Shown piece by piece: positions 1-10,282 of a stretch of DNA of 64,000 nt. The first letter of the stretch is position 1. Every line of letters begins with the position of its first letter. The DNA is from Nemertoderma westbladi (taxonomy: Eukaryota; Xenacoelomorpha; Nemertodermatida; Nemertodermatidae): positions 43,910-107,909 of the forward strand of contig JAUCBJ010007287.1 in assembly GCA_032718475.1 (NCBI GenBank), given 5' to 3'. Under the pieces are notes generated by a model. It saw only the letters and a list, made by a program, of their open reading frames with translations, was not told the origin of the DNA and did no database searches. A program made the translations under genes and the position numbers.

Positions 1-101
1 CAAACCTTTGCGTTGTAACGATCTATCACTTCATTCAGTTCGTCGTTGTAATCGACTTGTCCCACTGGATGGATGAGGTGACACAGGTTCACTTGGTTTT
101 G

Positions 102-1511
102 TCAAGTTTCGCTTTCCGTAAGGAGGTTGATGGTATTCTCCTCGTCGAATAGTTGGTGAATATCGTCATTATCTGAGGAGTATGGTGTTCCCTCGTGAGT
201 GTCGTCTCCCTCACTGTTTTCCCCTTCCCATTCACTCACCTGGTAAACTTGCTCTTTAGGTAGCCTTTCCATGAGTGTCCTACTGGAAGGACCAGTAAAG
301 AACCAACCTACTCTAGTTCTTCCCGCATAAGTTTGCAATGGTTGCGGTTGAGCAGGCCATTTCTCCAATGTCTCAAGCGCCTCATGCGCATTTTGGCCGA
401 TGAGTATTTGTACCCCTGGGTAGTCGGTGTTAAATCTAGGTATTTCATGCCGCTGGGTCAAATCATCCTCATCCCAGTTATAAGGTTTCACTTGGCTGGT
501 AGCAAAGTTCTTTATTGCCACAATTTTTACTGACCTTATACTATGTTTTCCTAGTTCATCCTGGGGTGTGGACAACGCGCCTACATAGTATTCCGTAGCT
601 ACTGTAGATTTCCAAACCTGCATAATTCCTGAAAGGTTCAACTTAGTTCGGAACTTGGGTTGTCCAGCAAAGATATCTTTGGCTAGTTCTTTGTCGATGA
701 ATGTTCCTGTGCTGCCGGAGTCAAGAAGGGCGTTCACTATATAACTCCCTTTCAACCCGTGGACTCTCAACTGCACTACGGGAAATTCTCGGATTCCTAC
801 GTTGGAAGTTGGCGCTTTCCAAGATGGTTGTCGGTCAGGAATAGTTAGGGGGAGCTCACTATCGGTTTCAGTTTCATACGTAAGTGCTCGATACACTGCG
901 GTGTTTATTAGATAACAGGCTTTGTTTTCGTCGGAAAATTCATCCGTGTAGAATCCTTCCATCTCAGAAATTTGGTCAGTGTCGTTCACATAACTGAATT
1001 GGACATGTAGTTCGGACTCACTTACCTGACTCGGGCTGTTTCTTTCGAATTCGGTGTGCAACAAGATATGATGTTTCGCGCCGCACTTCGCACACCTTGC
1101 GTCGGAGTAACAGGTTCGCCGTTGGTGTCCTTGTCTGAGACAATTACAACACAACCACTTATCCCACATGACGTCACGTCTGTCCTTTAGTGACTTCTTC
1201 AAGAATTCATCACATCCACTCGAGCAATGGGGCCCATCGCACAACGCACATTTTGGTTTGATGTTACTTACTTTACCTTGGGTAGTGTTGTGCACACTCG
1301 TTCTTTCCTCGGGCTTTCTTCCATGAATTCTCTTAGGAGACGTGGGAGGAGTTTTTGTTGTATGTTCTCTCCTGTCACTGGTTCGAGACTTAAATTTACT
1401 TACATCCTCGGGCGCTTTGTTAACATAGTAAGATCTTTCGGTGTCTTTCCCGTTGCTCTCCTCTTGAGAGGTCTGGCTTTCGCCATCGTCTGTATAACAC
1501 ACTGGTGTCAC
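102..1511 (-). CDS. BEL-1 zinc knuckles and DUF1758 aspartic protease
   Basis: Cysteine/histidine clusters at about residues 88-152 (CALCDGPHCSSGC, then CCNCLRQGHQRRTC, then CAKCGAKHH) are nucleic-acid-binding zinc knuckles. A retropepsin-like active site follows at about 263-274 (LLDSGSTGTFID), and the segment IKNF through LIGQNAHEAL matches the DUF1758 family of BEL/Pao proteases. In the family this enzyme cleaves the Gag-Pol polyprotein. The frame ends at a stop at 102-104, before reverse transcriptase appears, so either a frameshift joins it to pol outside the window or this copy is broken. BEL-3 has a near relative with the same landmarks. Confidence 0.85.
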   Translation of the reverse strand: MTPVCYTDDGESQTSQEESNGKDTERSYYVNKAPEDVSKFKSRTSDRREHTTKTPPTSPKRIHGRKPEERTSVHNTTQGKVSNIKPKCALCDGPHCSSGCDEFLKKSLKDRRDVMWDKWLCCNCLRQGHQRRTCYSDARCAKCGAKHHILLHTEFERNSPSQVSESELHVQFSYVNDTDQISEMEGFYTDEFSDENKACYLINTAVYRALTYETETDSELPLTIPDRQPSWKAPTSNVGIREFPVVQLRVHGLKGSYIVNALLDSGSTGTFIDKELAKDIFAGQPKFRTKLNLSGIMQVWKSTVATEYYVGALSTPQDELGKHSIRSVKIVAIKNFATSQVKPYNWDEDDLTQRHEIPRFNTDYPGVQILIGQNAHEALETLEKWPAQPQPLQTYAGRTRVGWFFTGPSSRTLMERLPKEQVYQVSEWEGENSEGDDTHEGTPYSSDNDDIHQLFDEENTINLLTESET

Positions 1512-1537
1512 TTTTCTCCTAGAAACGGGTTTTTCAC

Positions 1538-2575
1538 TTACCTTATTTCAGGTGTCTTCTCTCTGGACTGCTTTAGGAGCTGTAATTTTACCTTTCCATC
1601 TAAGAATGACATGAGATCAGCCATGGTAGGGTCTCTTCGTTGTTGTTCCATCAGATACAGAACTCTTTTGTCCCAATGAGTACCCACTCCACCCTTTGGC
1701 AAGGTAGATGCTACAGCTCCAATAACCATAGAACTCTGATACTCATGAGACTTACCTATCCAATCTAATTGTCTACCAATCTCCTGGATCTCATCTGAAA
1801 ATTCTATAATCCCGGTGCTAAGAACCTTTCGGGGCGCTACTAATTTTGCATACAAATATCTAGCTATGTTATTCCTATTACCATACCTGATGTTTAGTGT
1901 ATCCCAAACTTGTCTTAATCCATCTGGATGTCCAATAAATTTTAACGCCATTAACTTGGGAGATCCTTCCAAGCACTCGATGAGGAATCTAAGTTTCTCT
2001 CCGTTAGAGAGCACAGAGTTCTGTATGTTATCTTTATAATATTCATTAAAAGGTAACCATTTCATCTCATCTCCATTGAACTTGACAATTTCTCCCACCT
2101 TTACCGCTTGACGGGCTTCGGTTCTAGCCATTTGACGCGTAAAACTTTCTTGGGCCATCGTATTATTTAATATCGAGTTATCGGTATATAGATTTCTCGG
2201 ATTATGATCAGGTCTATATGGAATATCATTATCAACAGGTTTATCATTACCCTTAATAGGGTTTACTAAAGGAGTTTCTACTTTACTAGCAGTATAGATG
2301 CGTGTAGGCTCCACACCTTGCGCATGAAATACCTCAGACCTAACAGGTTGACACATTGTTACAGGGGGTGGTGTTATAACCCTTTGTATATTTACTAATT
2401 TATCGCGTTCTAACGCGATACTCTGCTGCACTTCTTGCAGTTCTAACCTACCCTCTCTTACTTTAACTGCTGCGCAGTCTCTTCCATTTCTCGGACGTGC
2501 TGGGAGGAACGTAGGCGCTGTTCTTCCAATTGTCCGAGCAGGAGATCTATCCCCCGCCGTCCCCCATCCACCCAC
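1538..2575 (-). CDS. BEL-1 Gag DUF1759 domain
   Basis: The C-terminal two thirds matches the DUF1759 Gag domain of BEL/Pao elements. Visible landmarks are VKFNGDEMKWLPF (target of the FxGdxxxWxxF pattern), LRFLIECLEGSPK, and a VWDTLNIRYGN segment typical of the end of the domain. The first 40 or so residues (MGGWGTAGDRSPAR...) are probably not native: they overlap the end of the preceding Gag frame in another phase. The likely native join is at about 2460. The ORF stops at 1538, right before the zinc-knuckle/protease frame, and a further frameshift or lost bases would be needed to connect the two. The role is capsid-like Gag assembly; the copy is probably non-functional. Confidence 0.8.
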   Translation of the reverse strand: MGGWGTAGDRSPARTIGRTAPTFLPARPRNGRDCAAVKVREGRLELQEVQQSIALERDKLVNIQRVITPPPVTMCQPVRSEVFHAQGVEPTRIYTASKVETPLVNPIKGNDKPVDNDIPYRPDHNPRNLYTDNSILNNTMAQESFTRQMARTEARQAVKVGEIVKFNGDEMKWLPFNEYYKDNIQNSVLSNGEKLRFLIECLEGSPKLMALKFIGHPDGLRQVWDTLNIRYGNRNNIARYLYAKLVAPRKVLSTGIIEFSDEIQEIGRQLDWIGKSHEYQSSMVIGAVASTLPKGGVGTHWDKRVLYLMEQQRRDPTMADLMSFLDGKVKLQLLKQSREKTPEIR

Positions 2576-3720
2576 TCGACCGCCGAAGCGGGAGCCGCCA
2601 ACATAGTAGCGGGTAGATGAGGGACAACGGGCGAGAAATCTTTGATGTCTCGCTCGGCGTCCAAGACTGGGACTGTTTCTGCAGCTATTCTATTGGGCAC
2701 AGATAATTTAGTACTGTGCAAAGGGAATTTAGAGTTAGGCTCTGGAAGTACAGGGGTCTCTATCACAGAAGGAGTGGCTTCGAGAACAACAGGATTAATT
2801 ATTTCAGGCTCATCTACTATAGTAGGGAGTCTTTCTATTCTAATAATTTGGTCTGTGGGTTCTGGACTACATAAGTTTACACTAACTAGTTGCCTTCTCA
2901 CAGCTGGGGGCAAATTAGGCAATTTCTGGTGGTGGGGCGTTCTTCTACGTCGGCTGGAACGAGATCTATTTCCTCTGCCTTCAGGATCTGTCGTATCGCC
3001 TTCATCAGATGAGGTAAACCCCTGCCGCTTAGGAGTTGATCGACTTAGCAGTTGCATATCACTAGCTGTTACCTGTTTATTTAAGTAGTCTTGCTTCTCT
3101 TGGAGATTTTCCAACTCTAGTTGGGTGGTCTCTTCAGATGCTCTCCGTTCTGCTTCTACCGCTGCCGCTTTTCTTTCTGCCTCTGCCTCTGCTTCTGCCA
3201 CGGCCGTTTTTCTTTCTGCCTCTGCCATTGCAGCTTTTCTTTCTGCCTCTGCCGCTGCCGCTTTTCTTTCTGCCTCTGCCACTGCAGCTTTTCTTTCTGC
3301 CTCTGCCGCTGCCGCTGCCACTGCTGCTACCTTTCGGTCTTCTATACGTTTTTTCTTTAATTGTTCTTCTTGTTCCCTAGCGATGCGGATGCTTTCATCA
3401 AATTTAGTTCGATTTGCTGCTAGCCTTTCCGCATCTAACGAGTCTAGCACAAATTTGGCTCCCTCACTATTAGGGTGAAGTCCAGCTAACCGTCTCCTTA
3501 ACTCTTTGTCACCTATAAATCGCTGATAGTTTGACAGATAGATGTCAATGGCGTCCTTCTTCAGAGGTTTCTCTGATGTCGCTTCGCTTTCCACCTGAGA
3601 AAAGGTAGCGTCTGTTGATTCTCCTTGGGTCGAGCGCTCAGCTAGCTGAATTTTCCACTGTGTCGTTCCTTGGACTTTAAGACTCACTCGTTGGAACCAA
3701 GTCTTTACGGCAACTTGCAA
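2458..3720 (-). CDS. BEL-1 Gag N-terminal region with Ala/Glu-rich coiled coil
   Basis: This 420-residue frame carries a long charged stretch of AEAERKAA-type repeats (about residues 125-210), which should form a coiled coil and may drive Gag assembly. A basic patch follows, with RSRSSRRRR near residue 255. The frame ends at a stop inside QQLK, but the next frame continues the same kind of sequence (VREGRLELQEV) one nucleotide out of phase. The Gag protein was therefore probably continuous through position about 2460, and a 1-nt frameshift now splits it. The start at 3720 is simply the first Met and is not supported otherwise. Coiled-coil tracts ahead of DUF1759 also occur in BEL-2. Confidence 0.65.
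   Translation of the reverse strand: MQVAVKTWFQRVSLKVQGTTQWKIQLAERSTQGESTDATFSQVESEATSEKPLKKDAIDIYLSNYQRFIGDKELRRRLAGLHPNSEGAKFVLDSLDAERLAANRTKFDESIRIAREQEEQLKKKRIEDRKVAAVAAAAAEAERKAAVAEAERKAAAAEAERKAAMAEAERKTAVAEAEAEAERKAAAVEAERRASEETTQLELENLQEKQDYLNKQVTASDMQLLSRSTPKRQGFTSSDEGDTTDPEGRGNRSRSSRRRRTPHHQKLPNLPPAVRRQLVSVNLCSPEPTDQIIRIERLPTIVDEPEIINPVVLEATPSVIETPVLPEPNSKFPLHSTKLSVPNRIAAETVPVLDAERDIKDFSPVVPHLPATMLAAPASAVEWVDGGRRGIDLLLGQLEEQRLRSSQHVREMEETAQQLK
3163..3335 (-). repeat. 27-bp tandem repeat inside BEL-1 gag
   Basis: About six units of 27 bp (plus-strand core cttttctttctgcctctgcc) encode the AEAERKAA-type nine-residue repeats. The period is a multiple of three, so repeat expansion or contraction keeps the frame. 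Confidence 0.8.
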
Positions 3721-6700
3721 TGACGTGTCTTGGCTTCTCTTCGAGGCTTCTTCAAAGGCAGATAGGATTAGTCTGATTCTTAAGATTCGTTCTCGAACTT
3801 GATAAAGCAGCGCTCCCTGCTATTGAGGTCCATGAGGTTGTTGAAACAGGTGTTCCTCTAATCGCTCCAAAGAGTTGAAGAATCCCTGTACATATCCTGC
3901 TGCCGACCTCTTCGGTATATAATTTCAGCTTAAATTTATAATAAATATAATAAGCCTATCGTAAATACCGGTATGTCAATTATTTTATAATAACTGAATT
4001 TCTGAATTTTAGGGTTACTTTACGTTACTTTATTACCGTTATTTAAGCAGTGGTCTAACTGATATTAAGACCTAATTGATGCCTAACAGGTCTACTATTT
4101 TATAAATCTGTTGGAGTTGATTTATAATATTTGTACCCATTTAATGGGTGTTTTGTTACAATATTTGAAACAAATGTTATTCTTTCTGGTTAGGGGTCGC
4201 TACACAAAAGCTAAACGCTCTCAGTGGAGTGCTACCTGTTGGACACTAAAACATATAATTCTACTTGACTAAGTTACTTATTACTACAAATTACTTACAA
4301 TTACGGGTGGGATTACAATCTCTAAATAAACAACAACAAATTACACGTACAAATTTTAGGGTAATTTTACAGGGAATCTACAAACCAGTCTAACAGGGAG
4401 TGTGAATGTCTGGTTATTACTAACGGACAGGATACTACGGTATTTGAAAATAATTAAGCAGTAGTAAATACACCGTGTTGTCTAGATAGGAAAATACCAC
4501 CGTCTGACGACTTATAGCCTTTTTGCTATACAGCACTATAAGTACTACGTTATGTACCCGGAGTGTCCTTACCTAGAAGTTAATTACCGCAGCCTACCAG
4601 AGCTAACATGCCTATTAATCACTTTACAACACAAATATACTGTCTACAAACTAAATTACTTTCGGAAAGCACTGTACACTAAACCCTAAATTAGGCACAA
4701 GTACTTATATAACAAATAACCAGCTGTCTAAAAATACTTGTACAGCTAAAAGAACCACGGTATCTGCTGGAGTGACTAGCGCATAAAATCACCAGTCTTT
4801 ACCTACGCCAAGCATCCCTGACGTAGTACCGGGGTTAATTTAACTATAACGGTATGTATAACATACACAATTACTGTAGGAATTAACTTGGGGTATGTAG
4901 GTTGCGAATACTTGCATAAACTCTGAATAATAAATATTACGCTACCCTTACAGACTACACAAACAAAATACAGACCAAACGCTGGCAGACTACTATCAAG
5001 CCTAAATAAACTACAGTATATGCAGACTCCGAAATGGTTAGTTAGTATGTGTTCTAACCGAGTAGTACGACTTATTCTTTCGGGGGGGATTTACCTTACA
5101 GCACTGGATGCCCCCACATTCCTAACTAGTACTTTATCGGACATACACTCTACACACACTGCAATCTCTTCAGACCTAACAACAGCCAGACAACAATCCA
5201 GCCTACAAATTATCTGTACAATCTGAGCAGGCTTACACGTCTTCTGCTCAATATTAACTTACAGATAAATAAAACTGACAGAAATAAGTAAAATCCCAAT
5301 AAAAAACCAGGGCTGCAGTCCCCAATTAAATATCAAGACCTCCCGGTATACAATTATCAAAATCAAATAATACTGATGTACCTGTACTGCTGTAAGTACC
5401 GGTTCGGGTGGTTATGTAGTTAGGCCTACAGGTTACCGCTCGACCGGTACTTTCGACTTTATTGCCTACGTTGCAATAAAGAAACAAGATAACTGTTATT
5501 GTTCTTACCAGAACAATAGACAAATGTATTTATTGTCTACACTGCAAATAAAGAATATAACTGTTATTGTTCGCGCTTTTAGACCTTTAGCAGTTTAACC
5601 CGCTAATTTTAGGTGTCTTCTAGTTTTAGTTTATAAATCGACTTTAGCTTATAACAAGTATTTGTTACATATACGATATAAAGTTACACTAGCCAAAACC
5701 AGCCTATGCGCGACCATTCACCCACGGTTAAGGGGGACTGGATTCGGAGGCTCTGACCTTATTGCGGTGTAGGCTTACTGTACTATTCGATTGATCGTTA
5801 AGATATAATCTCTGACAAATATTATTTACTTTCGGGAAATATTAACAGTTCCTTTAGGACGTGGCGCTCTAAGTATATAAACAGAGTTATGGCTTACACT
5901 AAACACAACGGGATGGCTAATGATTTTCGTATAAAGCGCATTCTTTAGGAAATGCTTTGTTATCAGTCATACTCATGCACACTACCACACACTGCTGCAC
6001 ACTGATCCGCCGACCTTCACTAAATTTGATCATATATAAGGAGAATGGCAACCGACACATGTAGGTATTATGAAATAGCATTCAATTCACTTCAAAACCA
6101 CTATAATGTAAGTCGCAGTTGCTACAGGTAACTGGTCCCTCTTACCTTCAGTATATCAAGAAGATTGGGGTTTTATGATTATTTATCGATATTCTCCAAA
6201 TATAACAACATATTCATCAACTTCTAACAATTAATAACCGACAGTAAATAGCAGTAAAATAATGCGTTGAGTCTGTTGCTCGGTTTGATATGTAAACAAC
6301 TACTGCTATGAGTTGGCTAGTAAGTAAAATAACAGTTATACGCTTCTATAATCAAAGCCGTCGAATGTTTGGTTAAAGTCTTAAACTAAAAATAATTTCA
6401 AAGCCGATGTTCTGGGCTCAGGAAAAAGGTAAACACAACTACTGCTGACATACACAGACTTGCTCAGTTTACATAGCTCTTTTCCAAGAAAAATGAAAAT
6501 CGCTCTGATTGGCTGAGCCTAGCTGAGCCGAACAAAGAACACAGAGCACAAGGGAAAGTTCCACGTCAGCAAATCAGCTGACAGATTTCGTCATCTGAAC
6601 TACACTGTATTAAGAGTATTTTGACGCATTGCGGCATAAAATGGATTGTTATGTCCGCTACGTACACATACAGAAAAATGGCTTTTTATGTCCACTAAAA

Positions 6701-6758
6701 ACAACTACAGAGTACTTTGCGGGAAAAATGATTAGTTATAGCCGCAAAAGCTTTTACA
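3721..6758. other. Non-coding stretch upstream of BEL-1
   Basis: AT-rich sequence without a convincing gene. It should contain the BEL-1 5' LTR and leader in its first part (the minus-strand leader reaches to about 3900), but I see no LTR boundary because the matching 3' LTR is outside the window. Small ORFs at 5020-5226 (+) and 5326-5523 (-) have no recognisable features. Confidence 0.5.
5462..5572. repeat. Two-copy 71-bp-spaced direct repeat
   Basis: About 40 bp ending in ataactgttattgttc occurs at 5462-5504 and again, diverged, at 5533-5572. Confidence 0.6.
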
Positions 6759-6802
6759 ACTAGTATCGGCATGCTGCATTGCAGCTACATTTTTAAGATT
6801 GC
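6759..6802 (-). mobile_element. Fragment of LINE family-1 3' end
   Basis: The run tcggcatgctgcattgcagc followed by acatttttaag matches the 3' terminus of the LINE at 35135-36940 and the LINE insert at 15473-15732. Only about 44 bp are recognisable. It lies in minus orientation. Confidence 0.6.
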
Positions 6803-6943
6803 TAAATAGACATATTATAAGGGATTGTTGTATGGAAATAACTGAGAAATTGAAAAATCCGCCCGACCACCAGTAAGAATAGGTGTCGATCTATCATCAT
6901 ACCGAATTTCGTAGCATTTTATTGAAATTTGAAAAAAAAATTA

Positions 6944-6962
6944 GGGGGGGGGGGGGGGGGGG
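6944..6962. repeat. Poly-G tract, 19 nt
   Basis: Uninterrupted run of 19 G on the plus strand after an A-rich stretch. Similar tracts recur through the window, several inside mobile elements. Confidence 0.95.
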
Positions 6963-7994
6963 CTCCGACCCTCTAAAAATGGTTGTTGTATTAAGGGTTA
7001 TGGTGTATATATCTATACTTATTTCCCCCCAAAAATACCATGCCCCATTTCTAATCAACTCCCCCCAAACAAAACCCTTTTAGAAATGTTTGAAGCCTTA
7101 GCAATAAATTACTCGTAGGTGAGTGAAGGTACTGTAATGTTATGTTGTATGTTGTGTATGTAAAATGTATGTTGTAAATGTAAGTACTTTAATAATAAGT
7201 ACTTCGCAAAAATAGTACACTACTAAACGGTATATTATGCCTATAAAACCTTTGCTATAAAATGTGTAATGGTTTTGGTACAACTTCTCAAGCTTTAATT
7301 TTGAATATATTAATGGGACCATTATCCCAAATCTATTTGTTTTATTTATAAAGCTACTATTCTGAAACTTTAATACAATTATCTGTGATCTTATATATAC
7401 TATTAAAACTGAGTATAGATAACTTCATAAACCGTTTGTTCGAAAAATATGGAAATTTTTGAGCAGGTCGGTTTATTCAAAAATTCTATAAATTTGTGGC
7501 ATTTCTATGTAAATTAGCTCATGTTTAAGGATCTGTAATACCCTGCATTGAAGTTCTTGGTCCAAGATTTTGGTAAAAGGGACCTAAAAATGTAGGCTAT
7601 TTTCTATGATAATTTTAGCACAAAATTACTGTTTTTGAAAAATTTAGGGGGGTTTTAGTATTTCCGGGCTATATTTTGAAAATAAATATTTTGTGATAGA
7701 CAAAGTGTAGCAGTTACAAAATCGGTTCTAGAAGATCCAAATGGCCATGTTTTACAAAACCAACGATAGTAGTCCTAAAGCTGCTGAACATTTTGTATGT
7801 TGTATGACAATTGAGTAAAAAATAAAATAGTATAGTAGTAAATATGTAGTAGGGAATTTAGTGATTAAAAAAAGTCAAAGTTACTGTATGTTGCTGCATT
7901 ACAGTATGTAGGAGATATAATAATGAAGCATTCCTATAATTATTAATTATTTAATAATGTACTGGTCGGTAGATAATGTTTCTGTAATTTGCAG
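6963..7994. other. AT-rich intergenic or intronic stretch
   Basis: No gene, repeat or element recognised. It ends at a TTTGCAG splice-acceptor-like sequence at 7988-7994, so it may be an intron of the crystallin-like gene. Confidence 0.4.
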
Positions 7995-8152
7995 CTGGAT
8001 TTTGTATACTGACGACTTCGATGGTGCAACCGACATTGCCAAGCCAGGGAACTACTCAACTAATCAACTATCTAATACGGCCAACTCACTCAGTTCCTTG
8101 AGACTCATTCTTGAGAATGGAATGACATTGTTTAGTGGAAAATACTATACAG
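7995..8152 (+). CDS. Candidate exon of a beta/gamma-crystallin-like protein
   Basis: The 158-bp stretch has a splice-acceptor-like TTTGCAG before it and a donor-like CAG/GTAGAC after it, and is open throughout. The translated middle (WILYTDDFDGATDIAKPGNY, then a gap, then SSLRLI and TLFSGKYYTG) has the spacing of a beta/gamma-crystallin domain: an aromatic strand with a Y/F-x-x-x-F/Y-x-G style first motif, a G-x-Y turn, an S-S-L-R strand, and the start of a second motif. Such domains are structural or calcium-binding and occur in vertebrate lenses, tunicates and sponges. The exon would begin after two bases of a codon and end after one base of the next. No neighbouring exon was identified, so it may be isolated or part of a gene whose other exons are diverged. 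Confidence 0.5.
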
Positions 8153-8411
8153 GTAGACAGGTTCAGGATTATATTACATCTTAATTATTATTTAAAATAA
8201 TTTATAATTTAGAAATACACTTATACAGTAGCAAATCTATGTTTTCTAATTTTTTTTTGCATCCAATCCAGAAATTATTTTAATTTTCTCGGCACTTGCA
8301 CACTGATAGTTTTTACCGGCTAACTTTGGGTGCGATATTAAAAAAAACATGGTGATACAACAATAGTAGTAGGGTCTTGGGCGGCTTTGTGACAGTTCGA
8401 CCCAACTGACT

Positions 8412-8567
8412 GGCGCCAATCTGTCTGGGTGACACCCAATGACACCCTATGGGTGTCATTGGCGCCAGACTGTCTGGGTGACACCTATTAGGGTTTAATT
8501 GTACTAATTAATTGATGACATCTGTCAATTAGTACAATTAAACCCTAATAGGTGTCACCCAGACAGT
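8412..8567. repeat. Compound hairpin with perfect 41-bp inverted repeat
   Basis: Positions 8469-8509 are the exact reverse complement of 8527-8567, with a 17-nt loop. A second nested palindrome lies just left: aatgacaccc (8438-8447) against gggtgtcatt (8451-8460), flanked by ggcgccaat (8412-8420) and attggcgcc (8458-8466). The sequence ctgtctgggtgacacc recurs in both parts. This looks like a foldback or MITE-like mobile sequence, but I see no clear target duplication. Confidence 0.85.
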
Positions 8568-8838
8568 TTGGTGTCAGTGTTGTCTAACTGTACACCTAGA
8601 GGCCCAAGAGGGTGTCATAAGTGACACCGTGGCTCTTTTATTTATTAATACCTATTTATTTATATTTAATTTTAATTAATTATTTGTATTTTATTTTTTA
8701 ATAATATAACTTATTATTAATAATTTCAGTAAACTAATAAATGCACCATAGATTTATTACATACAATACCACACAGCAAAATGTTTTAGCAAAACGTTTG
8801 TTAATGAATTAGCAAAATACTAGCACCAACACCACCTG

Positions 8839-9133
8839 TCACACAAAGCCACCTGGTATCCCAGCGCCGTCGTCCAGCCTGAGCCCGCTACGCCATTTCG
8901 TCCACGACCCTCTAAGGCAATGGGAAGCCCCGCGAACGATAGCCAGCTGGACCCGGGTACGGACCCACCCCATCACCATGCTGTAGGGTCTCCCCCACGT
9001 CCGGTGGAGCTTCTGGGCAATGGTCCTGAGGAGCTTGTCCGCTTGGGGGGCCAACACTCCGTCGCAGGAGGCGACGTATGGCGAGAAGTCGCCACGCCGC
9101 GCCCAGTCTGCGTCAGAGTAGAAGAGTTTGTAT
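8839..9133 (-). pseudogene. Fragment of a reverse-transcriptase-associated repeated ORF
   Basis: A GC-rich island in AT-rich surroundings reads openly on the minus strand from about 9133 to a stop at 8839. The order YSDADWARRGDFSPYVASCD, RTIAQKLHRTWGRPY, GWVRTRVQLAIVR, CLRGSWTKWRS resembles a C-terminal block that I recognise from repeated, reverse-transcriptase-linked ORFs in many marine invertebrate genomes. The function of that block is not known to me. No RT motif is present here, and AT-rich sequence starts immediately upstream, so this is a truncated remnant. The naming is from memory of the pattern and is not secure. Confidence 0.5.
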
Positions 9134-9169
9134 TTTATTTTACTTTATTTATTCGTATTTAATTCTAAA

Positions 9170-9720
9170 TTAATTATTCATTTGTACTTTATTTTAAATT
9201 AATAAATTTTATTAACTTAACTTTATACATTGATTTCTATTTTTAGATTAATTAGTTTTTATATTACCAATGAGATCACTATGACATAATGTCTATATTT
9301 ATCTTTATAATGGCTATGGTATACGGCTCCCTACTGGCAACTGCTGTCGTTATTCATTAAGTTGATACGACACGGTCTCTAATGCATTGAATATACACGT
9401 ATACCCCCAAGGCAAATATAAATAAGTGGTCCCGGCTGTTAGCAGCCCTTTGATGACTCACTAATAATCCCAACGCGGCCTTGAATACACCAAATCCGTA
9501 TATCACCCAAGGCTAATGTTCCAGCGGCGGCCCTCCTTTGTTCTCACTACGGCATCACTTGGGTCCTTTCCTATATCCAGGCATCCCGTATCATAACAAT
9601 GAAGCGCCTCTAAACACGCATTCCTCTCTACTAATCCCATTCCTATGCAACAGACCTGCTTCTGTTATACACTCAACTCAACATAATTAGTCAAGATGCC
9701 TACAGGGGTTTTCTAATATA
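9170..9720. other. Unassigned sequence with a GC-richer block at 9420-9700
   Basis: No ORF of note and no recognised repeat. Base composition shifts from AT-rich to mixed at about 9420. Confidence 0.3.
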
Positions 9721-9791
9721 GAATCAACACCATGAGAAGTTGCCCTGGTAACCGCTTATGCATGAACACACAATTAGCGAGCCACCGATTG

Positions 9792-9807
9792 CTGCCGCTA
9801 GAGGGCG
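9792..9807 (+). repeat. CTCF-like repeated motif, copy 1
   Basis: ctgccgctagagggcg matches the core shared with five other sites in the window. Compared with the known CTCF consensus CCASYAGRKGGCRS, the core CCGCTAGAGGGCG differs only at the third base over these 13 positions. Whether it is bound is unknown. Confidence 0.55.
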
Positions 9808-10025
9808 TATTATTTGAAAATTAACATCTTCTCTAGCTTTGTTATTTACAATCCGCAAAACTATGAAGTTATATTGCTTAAGAGTTCTAAGGGGCGAGCC
9901 ATGAGGCAAGATGTTTGAGACTTATTTAGATATGTTATTACTTAATTTTGGCCCCCCAATCGGTATCTATTACAATATGGGCTATATTTTTTGCAGAGTC
10001 ACAGAGTCGTCTGAAGTTCCCCAGT

Positions 10026-10048
10026 CTGCCGCTAGAGGGCGAAATGTC
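10026..10048 (+). repeat. CTCF-like repeated motif, copy 2
   Basis: ctgccgctagagggcgaaat followed by gtc, preceded by ccagt; nearly identical to the copy at 58376-58400. Flanks beyond the motif (ccagt before, aaagtga after) are also shared, so this is a repeat family rather than isolated sites. Confidence 0.6.
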
Positions 10049-10140
10049 TCAAAGTGAATACCATATGGTAGCCATGAATTGGTTACTAGGCAATAATACT
10101 GCATTTTGCAACGTTAGGCCTATTGCTGACCGAACGAAAA

Positions 10141-10220
10141 CTGCCCTGGTTCATACAGGGATCGAACCCATGACATACGGGAGATGTGAATTCAATGCAA
10201 CCACTACACCAAGGTGGAAC
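10141..10220 (-). repeat. tRNA-like sequence, probable SINE head
   Basis: On the minus strand, TGGTGTAGTGGTTGCA resembles a pol III box A and GGGTTCGATCCC is a clean box B, about 40 nt apart. I could not build a full acceptor stem or a clear anticodon arm, so a functional tRNA is unlikely. A tRNA-derived SINE head or a tRNA pseudogene fits better. Confidence 0.6.
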
Positions 10221-10282
10221 AGTAACCGTCGAATTTGTTCGTTGACGTTCGAATTTGTAAGACTCTCATTTAAGACCTGAAA

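Larger units (their letters stand above)
1..3720 (-). mobile_element. BEL-1: BEL/Pao-type LTR retrotransposon, 5' part only
   Basis: Three minus-strand reading frames follow each other in BEL/Pao order: a coiled-coil Gag N-terminus, a DUF1759-type Gag domain, then zinc knuckles and a DUF1758-type aspartic protease. The reverse transcriptase and integrase would lie beyond position 1, so the element is cut by the window edge. The frames are offset from one another near 2460 and 1512-1537, so frameshifts or decay are likely. The 5' LTR should lie above 3720 but cannot be delimited because its partner LTR is outside the window. The protease is closely related to that of BEL-3 at 32-33 kb. Confidence 0.85.

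Noticed and set aside
1512-1537. Tiny intron between BEL-1 gag and protease frames (AG/GTAAGT at the end of the gag frame)
   Set aside because: The donor-like word is good, but an intron of under 40 nt in a retrotransposon is implausible; a frameshift is simpler.
3121-3478. Plus-strand ORFs rich in Leu/Phe/Ala that resemble membrane proteins
   Set aside because: They are antisense readings of the AEAERKAA coiled-coil repeat in BEL-1 gag.
10141-10220. Functional tRNA gene
   Set aside because: Box A and B are present but the acceptor and anticodon arms do not form convincingly.
9948-10280. 110-aa plus ORF
   Set aside because: Spans a CTCF-like repeat motif and a tRNA-like sequence on the other strand; no coding signal.
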